Positions 37,730 to 47,259 of a DNA stretch of 64,000 nt are shown here, piece after piece. A program made the translations under genes and the position numbers. How positions within the stretch are numbered: the stretch's first letter is position 1; every line of letters begins with the position of its first letter. The notes below the pieces were generated by a model. It was not told where the DNA came from and ran no database searches. It saw only the letters and a program-made list of their open reading frames with translations. This DNA is from Centroberyx gerrardi (Eukaryota > Chordata > Actinopteri > Beryciformes > Berycidae), in NCBI RefSeq assembly GCF_048128805.1, contig NC_136004.1, forward strand, positions 17,298,185 through 17,362,184, read 5' to 3'.

Positions 37730-40700
37730 TTTTCCTGTGTGTGTGTGTGTGTGTGTGTGTGTGCACATGCATGCATCATCAGAGGTCCATAGACGGGGCT
37801 CTAAAGACAAAATGTAGACAAGCCAAGTCAAAAATGGAAAGCCAACAAACTAAAAATCTATTTGGACATCATTAAAAAAAACAGAGAGCAGATTCAGAGA
37901 GCAGTCAAGGATGTGAGGACAACATACGTATCTAATACTCCTAATAACTCGAGTAGCATAAACACCCTGAAGGATTGCCTGCTGGATTTTAAGTGCTTGA
38001 TGTCCCAAAACGTCTTCTAACTGAATGATTAACAATATGAGGTTATTCTTTTTGGCCCCCAATCTCCATCTTGGTAACCTTTCAGCCTTTGTTAAGGAAG
38101 TAAGTATTTGATGAGCTTTGTTTTTGACTGAAGTAAAGAGGGTTGTTCAGTCATGGTTCATACAGCTAAAAACCAAAATTAAAACCCCAAATTAGACCTT
38201 GCCACTCCTTGGCCGATCTTGAAAAGGTAACCCATGCCTTTATTTAATCACGCCTTGAATATGAATGTAACTCCCTCTACTCCTGTCTAACCAAGAGCTC
38301 CTTCAACTGCCTGCAACTGGTGCAAAAGGCTGTAGCCAGACTTTTAACCAGGACTAGGAGTTGGGACCATATTACCCCAATTCTAGCTTCCCTGCAATGG
38401 CTTCTTGTAAATTTTAAAATAGATTTTAAGATCTTACTGTCAGTTTTTAAGGCTTAATGAGGTCTATGTTTTGGAACAGCCTGCCTGTGTCATCTTTTAA
38501 ATCCATGCTTACCTTTTTTATAGAAAAAAACATTTTATAATAGTTTTATTTCACTTTCCTGTTGTGTTTCTATTGTTCTTATTTCTTACTGTCTCTCCTA
38601 GCTCTGCTTTTATTCTTGTTGTGTTATTTTGACTTATACTGACTTTTATTGGTTCCAATTATTTTTGGCTTTTATTTTTTATTTTTATGTTCTGTACTTT
38701 TGCCAGATGTTATTACATTTGTTTTACTTCCTTGTCTCTGTAAAGCACTTTGTAAATTTGTTTTGAAAAGTGCTTGATAAATATAGTTCTTGTTGTTATT
38801 ATTAGTGTTATTAATATTATGTTGGTGTATTGATTTTTCTGCCATTCATTCTTCAGCTCCTTACACAATCATCACTTTCCCATTCCTGTTTGCTGTGATG
38901 TTTGGGGACCTGGGCCACGGTATTATCATGGCTCTATTTGCTTTCTGGATGGTGTTGTACGAGAACAACCGCAAACTGAAACGCACCAGGAATGAGGTGA
39001 ATAAGTATTCCAAAGCTGTTTTTTTTACATAAATGTTATTCACAAACTTCTTAAGTAACCCACCATATGCAAATCCCTGGTAAAGGTCTAGTACAGTGTT
39101 AACTGAGTGATCTGATGTGTATGTGCAGATCTGGAACACATTCTTTGAGGGCCGCTACATCATCCTGATGATGGGCCTGTTCTCCATCTACACTGGCCTT
39201 ATATACAATGACTGTTTCTCAAAGTCTCTTAACATCTTTGGTTCCGGCTGGAGTGTCCATGCCATGTTCACAGCTAAAGTGTGGAAGTGAGTACTTCATA
39301 ACCACAGAGATTTTATTGTAACAATTAAAACACTTCAGCAGGCAAATATGCAAAAGTATTGTTTTTACAGTTTTGTAGTTGTTTGTTTTCATAGAATGCC
39401 ATTTCATGAGAATCTTTTTAAGATAAAGCCATGTCTAGCCAAATAAATAGTTTTGGAAATGACATAAACTCATCATGCTTTGTTGGTTTTGCTGCACCTA
39501 ACAGGGATGCTGATGTCAGTGCTAATCGTTTCCTTACTCTGGATCCAAATGTTACGGGGGTTTTCAGAGGGCCGTACCCTCTGGGAATCGACCCGGTGAG
39601 TAGCAGTACCTCAAAAAGAAAAGTCACAATGCGTGACATGATTCATGATGTGATGCATCATATGTGGAGATTTTCTAATTGTTTCTCATTATAGCAATGA
39701 TAGCCAAGAGGTTGTGCCTCGCACCTATTTAATTGTACCCACACTCACTGTAAAGAACATCCTCAAGTGTATTATGTCTGTTGTTACCAATACATGTGCA
39801 CTGTCTGAAAAGTTTCCTTCAAAGAGGCTTATGTGCATACATAAGAATGAAAAAACTGGAGAAAACAAGAAAATTTGCTCCTTGGTTACCACAAAAGATG
39901 GCATAAGCCCTGTCCGGATGGGATTAGTATGTACTATATTGCATGTGATTTTAATGAACAATCCGGATGGTCTATATGTATTACTTTATTACTCCCATAA
40001 ATACCTGATTCCATCAGATTCCGAAATACGTCTACTGTGCAAAGTATTTGTAATACCACCAACATACCATTGATCCAGACAGCTTTGCAGTTGACAGAGG
40101 ACAAGGGAGTTTGCTGAAAAACAGTAGGTTATTTACCTGGTAACTATTACTCCCGACTCCGACGATCAGCACGGGATTGAAAGCACTGAATCAATTCTGG
40201 TAAAAACACATACATACATACTACACCAGACCTCCTCCAGTAATACTAATGCCATCTGGACAGGGCTAAAGCAACCAATAAAACACAGTTAGCCATGCTT
40301 TATGAGAATGAACAACATTGCTGGAATGAGTCTTTGACTAATCAGATTGTTTGCTTGAAACTTTGCATGGTATAATGTATGTTATCTCATCTCTTCCATT
40401 GTGAAGATCTGGAACCTGGCATCCAACCGCCTTACATTTCTAAACTCCTATAAGATGAAGATGTCAGTGATACTGGGCATCATACACATGAGCTTTGGAG
40501 TCATCCTCAGTGTTTTTAACCACTTGTAAGTAACTGTGTTTTTATTTAAATTGTTATGCCTTTATATAGATGTCATATAATTGGGTATTTTCCTCTCAAC
40601 CCTGCTTTACTTGTGTCAACAAACACAGGCACTTTAGGAAGAAGTACAACCTGTACTTGGTATTTCTTCCTGAGCTCCTGTTCCTGCTGTGTCTCTTTGG

Positions 40701-43083
40701 CTACCTGGTGTTCATGATACTCTACAAGTGGCTGGCCTTCACTGCTCAGGACTCCAGACTGGCCCCTAGTATCCTCATCCACTTCATAAACATGTTCCTC
40801 ATGCAAGGTGATGAGGTGCAGGCCCTCTACCCAGGACAGGTGAGATGCCAATGTAAGGCTCCATTCCTACTACAGTGGTCATACTGTTGTACATATGGAC
40901 CATAACAAACAAAGTTATGCAAAGTTGTGTTTTGCCCCCAGACTGGCCTGCAGGTATTTCTTGTGGTCATTGCTGTGCTCTCAGTGCCTGTCTTACTGCT
41001 GGGGAAACCGGTCTACCTTTATTGGCTTCACAACGGAAGCCATCGCCTAGGAATGTACAGGGTGAGGGTTTGTGTATGTGTGTGCACTTGTGCGTCCCTG
41101 TTTATGTGTGTGTAAGTGTGTAACATGTCTCCAAATATTTGTTCTGTGGTTGTAATAAATCGTGGTGTGGCTCTCTCTGCCCTCAGGGGTATGAGCGTGT
41201 GCGACGCAGCAGTGAGGAGGAGCTCTCCCTTATGAGGGCTCATGACATGGAGGAGGGCAGCAGTCACAGTGAGCTCTCCACCAGCAGAGAGCACCAGACA
41301 GAGGAGGTCAGCACCGCAACACAACTGGACAGTCACCCCACTAATCTTAAATTCCCATATGAGTCAATTGTGTTGAGTTTTGTTTTTGTTGTTGTGGTAG
41401 TTTGACTTTGCAGATGAGTTGCTGCACCAGTCCATCCACACTATAGAGTATTGCTTGGGGTGCATCTCCAACACGGCCTCCTACCTGAGGCTCTGGGCTC
41501 TGAGCCTGGCACATGCCCGTGAGTATGATGATGTGCCGCATAACACAAGCAGCTAAGCACACACAGATAATTTCTCTCTCCTTCAAATCCGCACTGGCAC
41601 ATTTTGATGGGATGAATAAGTTAATAAAAAATTACTTCAGAGTAGCCTAATGAAGCATGCATGGAGGGTTGCACCAGTTCAAAGAGCCACTTCAATTTCA
41701 GTTACAGTTTACTTGTCCTCTTTCCTCTTTAATATGTTGCCACACAGCTCATGCAGCATAATCCAAGTCTTCTAACGGCCTACATGAGTGGAAAAAAATA
41801 CATTTTATCCATTAATGCAAATCGAGTCTTTCTCCATTGCATTTAGCTTCTGCATTACCAAATCTCACGAGGTCGCGCACTGTTGCACACACAAACCTTG
41901 TGTGGCCACGATGGCCTCGCTGGGTTTGGTAATGTGGAAGCTAAATACAATGGAGGAAGACTCGATTTGCATGAAATAATGGATAAAATTTCATTTTTTT
42001 TCACTCACAGAGCGATCGTATGTCGTCAGAAGACTTGGATTATTTTTGTTACTTTTAGAAGTCTAAAGATCGGTCCTCAAAGACTTCGTTTGTTTTGGAG
42101 AAGGCTGCTACAGAGTTGTGCTGGGAAGCTCCGGGACTGTTATATGGACTAACAAACTTCACCCATGTTTCAGCTGGCATGGGGGTGATTAGATTAGATA
42201 ATGACTGAATTTTCATTTTTGGGTGAACTATTCCTTTAACAAAATCATCCTCATTTCTCAAAATGAGAGGAGAAAAGGCAGACTTATGAGCTTTAAGTAA
42301 ACCAAGAGTGAATAGGCCCTCAAACCAAGTGAACCATTAACCTCTTGACAACGCTGCCAAACCAAGTCAAACCATGTTGGAAACACTGTGATGACCTGTG
42401 ACATTTAGTAGAGTGTAGACAAAGGTGAACTAATTTACACCAGTGACAGACCTGAGATCAATCTGTCTCTCAGTATTAGGTAAAAGTAAAGTTTATTTAT
42501 ATAGCTCCTTTCAAAACCAACGTTACAAGGTGCTGTACAAGAGAAAATCCTCCCCCCAAAAAAATAGTGAAAGAAAGCAGAGATAATAATAAAATACAGA
42601 AAAACAAAAGACACAAAGACAACTAGACAGAACATTACATTTCATACATATGTTCATACAATACATTCTTGTCTCTGCTTTCACAGAGCTGTCAGAGGTG
42701 CTGTGGGTGATGGTGATGCGAGTGGGGCTGCGAATGGACACCAGTCTTGGGATTATATTCCTGGTGCCAGTGTTTGGCCTGTTTGCTGTTCTCACTGTGT
42801 CCATCCTCCTGGTAATGGAGGGGCTGTCTGCCTTCCTTCATGCCCTAAGGCTGCACTGGTAAGATACTCCCATATGTCCCATATACGCTACTCATGTCAT
42901 TGACAGGGTAGAGTACTTAACAAATGTGTTTTGAATTACAGCAATGCTATATTTACGGCCACTGTTTGTTTCTTTTTTAGGGTGGAGTTTCAGAATAAAT
43001 TCTACAGTGGGACTGGAATCAAGTTCTCTCCCTTTTCCTTCGCTCTCCTGCCCTCCAGCTTTGAGCATGATGGCTTACTATGA
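31579..43083 (+). CDS. atp6v0a2: V-type proton ATPase subunit a, isoform 2
   Basis: Coding exons: 31579-31695, 32092-32170, 32719-32816, 33099-33236, 33638-33735, 33877-34003, 35614-35696, 35847-35940, 36719-36931, 37523-37673, 38857-38996, 39129-39286, 39505-39595, 40407-40525, 40629-40839, 40942-41061, 41187-41306, 41401-41518, 42687-42858, 42981-43083. Total 2550 nt, 849 aa (human 856). It opens [20 protein letters not shown], the a-subunit N-terminus, closest to a2. The cytosolic half (about 1-395) contains [15 protein letters not shown] and [12 protein letters not shown]. The membrane half has [15 protein letters not shown] and [16 protein letters not shown], whose arginine (about R749) matches the arginine essential for proton transfer in yeast Vph1. 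Subunit a forms the V0 proton half-channels; a2 acts in Golgi and endosomes (family knowledge). Strong start context (aaaATGG). Intact. Confidence 0.96.
31836..31851. repeat. Perfect 16-bp palindrome in atp6v0a2 intron 1
   Basis: TGTACGTTAACGTACA reads the same on both strands and contains two ACGT cores. It lies about 140 bp downstream of exon 1. Function unknown. Confidence 0.7.
33408..33500. mobile_element. Short interspersed repeat with AATCGATTAATCG core
   Basis: The GTGCTGAAACGATT...GATAATCGATTAATCG...TTTTAGTCA pattern is a familiar fish interspersed-repeat end, probably a DNA-transposon remnant. It lies in atp6v0a2 intron 4. The class is uncertain. Confidence 0.4.
34849..35023. mobile_element. 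78-bp inverted repeat (foldback) with hammerhead-ribozyme-like core
   Basis: The left arm 34849-34926 and right arm 34946-35023 are reverse complements at 76 of 78 positions, separated by a 19-nt loop. On the plus strand the loop and right arm contain CTGATGA (34933-34939), a GGC/GCC mini-stem, and GAAAC (34952-34956) followed by GGTC. This is the layout of a hammerhead core with a very short stem III, as reported for Penelope-like retroelements. One base (A34940) sits extra at the base of stem II. The outer arms contain AATAAAG in both orientations. It lies in atp6v0a2 intron 6. Confidence 0.7.
36530..36554. repeat. (CA)n microsatellite
   Basis: About 12 CA units in atp6v0a2 intron 8, following a CT-rich stretch. 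Confidence 0.85.
37250..37345 (-). mobile_element. Second Penelope-like/hammerhead-like 3'-end fragment (degenerate)
   Basis: On the minus strand the order is CCTGATG, then TATCCATGAAAAAGACC, then GGTC, then GAATAAACCACTATGGGAAC. This is the same order of landmarks as the foldback at 34849-35023, but the core is decayed (CTGATGT for CTGATGA). It lies in atp6v0a2 intron 9. Assignment to the same retroelement group is inference from layout. Confidence 0.4.
37687..37763. repeat. Compound (CTTT)n-(TG)n microsatellite
   Basis: A CTTT/TTTCTC-rich tract (37687-37734) runs directly into (TG)14 (37736-37763), starting about 12 bp after the exon 10 donor of atp6v0a2. Confidence 0.9.
38205..38806 (+). 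mobile_element. L2/Rex-like LINE remnant (reverse-transcriptase C-terminus)
   Basis: Conceptual translation of 38239-38456 gives the conserved tail of fish non-LTR reverse transcriptases, with [39 protein letters not shown] and [14 protein letters not shown]. It ends in a stop. A WNSLPV-like block follows near 38477, and an AAGTGCTTGATAAATATAGT-type 3' tail ends near 38806. The copy has an internal stop and is dead. It lies in atp6v0a2 intron 10, same strand as the gene. Confidence 0.75.
41759..42042. mobile_element. Imperfect foldback element
   Basis: Long imperfect inverted arms. TAATCCAAGTCTTCT (41759-41773) pairs with AGAAGACTTGGATTA (42028-42042), and further inside ATGCAAATCGAGTCTTTCTCC pairs loosely with GGAGGAAGACTCGATTTGCAT. 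The outer right flank ends in GGGTGAACTATTCCTTTAAC (42221-42240), a common fish DNA-element terminus, so this may be the core of a larger decayed transposon. It lies in atp6v0a2 intron 18. Confidence 0.65.
42484..42560. repeat. Dispersed repeat fragment (TTTATATAGC...TGTACAA type)
   Basis: AAGTTTATTTATATAGCTCC followed by TTTCAAAACCAACGTTACAA and GGTGCTGTACAA resembles a common fish repeat tail. A loosely similar fragment, CACTTTTGAAAACACAGTTG followed by CAAAGCGCTTTATAAAT, occurs near 46486-46520 in dnah10 intron 4. The family is not identified. Confidence 0.4.
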
Positions 43084-44616
43084 AGGGGTACAGGTCATAC
43101 TGTTCAGTGGAAAACATAGCCAAAATGTGCCAGCAGGGTTCAGTGTTTGACCACTCCAAAGACTGACTCCACTTACGTCATGACCTGACTGAATTTTTTT
43201 TTTTTTTTTCACCTTTTTATAAATGGGTCATCTCCAAAACGGATGTACAATTAGCTTCACAAACCTTTCAAGGCAGTCAGAGGACTGCAGCATCCTGCCC
43301 ACCCACCAGTTCCCTTGTTATTCATGATGACCTCTTGGTGACCACAGCCAGTAGTGTGTGCTAGTTAGAAATTATTTTTTTTCCCTCATGTCAAATTCAT
43401 GTGACACAGGGTTTTGTGAGGTTGAAGTGTGAGGCTCACATGTAAAATGTAACTTAGCTACTTTAAACCAATTATTTGCTTGTGAGGTGTGTTTGGCAAC
43501 AATTGATGAGGTCACTGGGGAGCGGGACTTTAAGCCACCTTGATGTTCAGTTTCATAGTTTATTCTAGTTTATTGTTTTACTACTGTCTACTTTTTGTTG
43601 CACTGACTGCCTTACAGAAGTACAACCAAATGACAGCATATCATCCTCCAGTTTCCCTTATATTCTAATTTTGGGCTACCAAAACATTGCAAAGGGTCTT
43701 TGACTTTTCAGTATTGAAAAGTGTTTTGGCAAGAATGTGATAAGAGATGTATATACTTTTATAGAATGATTGTTTAATTTATATTTTTTTAACCATTGCA
43801 TCAATATAAATGATGAATGTTACTGGGATATGCTTTTTTGCTGACATGTATTCACAATGTTGCCTATGCGTCCATCACTTTATGGAAAACTTCACATTCC
43901 GTGCATGGAGAGATTGAGACATCCGTTTATCGACTGGTCACAGGCCCTTTATTTAGTCAGTGATTGGGCAGGTATAGCACTAGATTAGAAAGATTTGTGA
44001 AGCCTTAATAGTTTAACAAAATGGCCGGGCTGTATTAAATCTTATCAAGAGAATGTTGAAATGTATACTAAAATCAGGCGTTAGTTGTATTTGTTAATAT
44101 AGTTTTGGTATTGGAATTAGTATTTGAATTAGTATTGAGAATCTTCCTAAGGGAAGGAGAGTTCATTCATTTTTATTTGTGATCACCATGCCATACTGAA
44201 CATTATTGGGATGCTTGCACCATTTCAATGGAAACTGAATTTGCTGTGTTAAACAGTAAAGTGCTGGATGGTGTCCAAACTTGCTGATAAACTCTGGCAG
44301 TCACTGTTTTATAGGGGTGTGTGATGTATGATGAGCAACTGTTTGCCTTCGTAAATCATTGATAACACTCACTTGTGGTGTTGGGTGGTTGAAGGGGTCT
44401 TGTAAATGTAATTTCTTCTAATGCAGCCCTAATCTGGCCATTCATTTTAAAAACAAAAATGTTTTGCTTTTTTTCTTTTGTTTTTTTTTAAACTATTTGC
44501 ATTGACAAAAACTCCATGCTCTAATTGTGCTGACACATTCCTCTGTTTCGGTTTGGTTTTGCTTTTCTATGATTATGGTGATGTTGTTATGATGTTAAAA
44601 ATGACATGTCAATAAA
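43084..44616 (+). other. atp6v0a2: atp6v0a2 3' UTR and poly(A) signal
   Basis: About 1.5 kb of AT-rich non-coding sequence runs from the stop codon to AATAAA at 44611-44616, which is followed by a T-rich stretch. I see no other gene in it. Confidence 0.75.
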
Positions 44617-45328
44617 TTTGATTTGTTTGAATTGTTTTTTTGTTTTTTTCTTATAACTGCATACATTTTCACACTGCACCTGGGTTGAGCCAAGCTGTGT
44701 GTGATGAAGCAGCAATCTGTTAAGGCTGTCTGGAAGCCACCTACTTGTACTTGGCTGTCTAGAGGCTACCGCCACATTTGGCATTTAGCAGTAGTAATGA
44801 AGAATATCACTTAAGTATGTCTACATTCATAATCACTACAATGAGGGATACAACACAGAATGGGTAACACTTTAATTGAAGGGTTGTGCAGGCTGATGTC
44901 CATGTTTTTAACAGTCAATCAGTCAATCTTAGCTTGATGTATGTCTTTGATATGATGTTCCCAATGCATCTCACTCAGTAACATAAAACAAATATCAAGA
45001 TTTGCAACTCTGACCATGTGGGACTCATCATTAGCTGAGGAGATGAGCAAGGCACAGTGTGCACAAGTGAAGAGTCGGGTTTTCCCACTGACGGCAGCCT
45101 TGGAGGAGGTGGCTGCCTTCCAGTCGTCACTCAGGGAACAGATTCTCTTGTGCGCGCGCACTCGGCAGACGGTTCACTGTTGCCATAGCAATGCAACACC
45201 GCTACAAGACCACTGCTTGGATAGAAGTTACAACTAAGTCACCTAACTTAATGTTGATGTAAACATCACCAGGTTAATCAGAAAGCAATGCTCTTCCTTT
45301 CCCCCGTGTTAACGTCAACTGAAAAAAG
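44617..45328. promoter_or_regulatory. Intergenic region / dnah10 promoter
   Basis: About 700 bp between the atp6v0a2 poly(A) signal and the dnah10 ATG. The last 200 bp turn GC-richer (GCGCGCGCACTCGG near 45152) and contain an X-box-like site. No TATA box is obvious. Confidence 0.55.
45179..45192 (+). promoter_or_regulatory. RFX X-box-like site upstream of dnah10
   Basis: GTTGCCATAGCAAT matches the RFX X-box consensus GTTGCC-NN-RGYAAC at all positions except the last. It lies 137 bp upstream of the dnah10 ATG. RFX factors drive ciliary and axonemal dynein genes through such sites (established knowledge), so the location is biologically sensible. Confidence 0.65.
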
Positions 45329-47259
45329 ATGGTACACGACGATTTACGAGTGGAGTGGATCCGACAGCGGGTGTACTCCTCTTTCTATTTGCCGGATCCC
45401 GGCTGTTTCGAGGAGCTGCTCAGCCGAGGAGATGGAGAACATGAGGAGGAAATATCCCGGTTTTTGAACGACGTCTCCGAGGAAGAGTTGGCATCAGCCC
45501 TGCTATTTTTCAAAAGTCTCAGAGAAGAGGAAATTGAAGTTGAAACTCCAGTTGGTAAGTTGGCAAAAACGTATCTTAAACAGTTAGCCGTGTAATCCAC
45601 TTTACCCAGGACAGGTGCATAATGTTATCTGCTTTGATAGTCAAATGTGTCTGCGTATTCTGGACAGGTACGTGCATAAATTCACAGTCAATAACGAATA
45701 TACTGTAATTCATCCTGTACTGTTTTAGTCTTAGAAAAGAGGAAAGTGAGAGACTCTTCAGGTCCTGAAGACGACTCCCGGACCCAAACTACTGGAGCTG
45801 AGACAACCTGTGACTCGGAGGAGAAAAATGAACAGGCTCCCATCACTGTGAGATTTAACTCTAATTTAACCCCTAGTGTCTTAATGGTTGACATTGGAAA
45901 TTGTGACAGTGTTTGAAATCTTTTATAGTTTATGATAAAGGTGATCATGCAACTTACATGCTGTTAAATTCAAAGTTTCAAGTAAGTGTGATTACTGATG
46001 AGGAAGAGAGAGATAATACATTGAAAACAATCAACATGCATTATTGTGTTTCCAGAGGATTGAGGTTCAAGTGGTTTATCACATTGAGCTTCATGTAGCA
46101 GTGAACAGTGTCCCAGAGAGATTCATGAAATCCAGTGTCCTCTACTTTCTCAGGAACACAAAAGGTGAGTTGAGTTCAACAGCGTTACAGAAAAGCAGGA
46201 TAAAATCAAACCATTTATTACGCGTCATGCAGGAAGAGATTAACCAAGAGATGACGCTTTGTGTTTTATTTAGAGACCATCGTTGAGCCTGTTGACATGA
46301 ACGAGGCCAATAACCTGATGCCCAGGGTGATGGAGATTGGCATGCTGAATGGACACTCCCTTCTTATGCTGAAGAATATGCTCAATCATGTTTGTAGAAA
46401 ACACAACCACCATGACAGTGCACAGTGATACTTAAACGAAATATTATAACAGCAACAATAGCAACAACAATAGTAATCTGTATAACACTTTTGAAAACAC
46501 AGTTGCAAAGCGCTTTATAAATGAGTAAATAAAAACAAAAAAGATCAAATTCAAAGTAAAAGCAAAAAGCAATGCAAGAAAAGCGTGATGGCAAGACATA
46601 AAAAGTGGAGGATGGGGGGTGGAGGTGTCAACATCCAACATTCACATCCTATATTTCTGATTGTGTGGTTGCAGAATCCTGGATGTTCATTTATTTCCCC
46701 TGTGTCTCTCATGTCAGGTGTACCTCCCCATGCTCTCGGTCAATCAGCTGAAGGTAACTGATGGCGGTTATCGAACCGGGGCAGTGTCCTCTCAGGATAA
46801 GGGGAGCAGAGGAGAGGGGGGCGGGGACAGGCCAGTGGTGTCTAGAGGGACGCTCATGATTCGTGACGAGCTGCTCAACAGTACTCACAAGTTTTTGGGC
46901 CACATGAGCGTGACTCTCCAACAGCTTGAGGGTGTGTTTTTATGCTGGTTATCTTACCACACCCAATCGCTGATAATGTGAATGACTGTGGTACAAAAAG
47001 AAATAGTTTAAGACAACAGGCCCATGCAATATTCATGCTTACATAACAGTTTATTTGCGTGAAAAAACACTACGATCTAAAGGTGAGCCTCTTCATTGCA
47101 GGTGAGATTAAGCTGCACATCCCCGAGCTAGGCCTGGAGCCGGAGGTGGATGTGCTGCTGTCCAATGCAGAGGTGGTAGAGAAGTTGGAGCAGTGTGTGA
47201 TGAACTGGCAGACTCAGATTACCATTGTTATTGAGGAGCAGCAGAACAAGAAGCCACAG
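45329..47259 (+). other. dnah10: dnah10 segment 1: N-terminus (exons 1-6)
   Basis: Exons 45329-45554, 45729-45847, 46056-46164, 46274-46389, 46718-46931, 47102-47259, residues 1-314. The protein starts with an IRQRVY-containing, acid-rich stretch. Exons 3-4 carry the YFLRNTK block that matches human VVFFLRNTK. Exon 5 is Gly/Ser-rich in the middle. Exon 6 gives [18 protein letters not shown] and NWQTQI. This is the least conserved part of the chain and belongs to the tail that binds intermediate chains. Confidence 0.85.
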
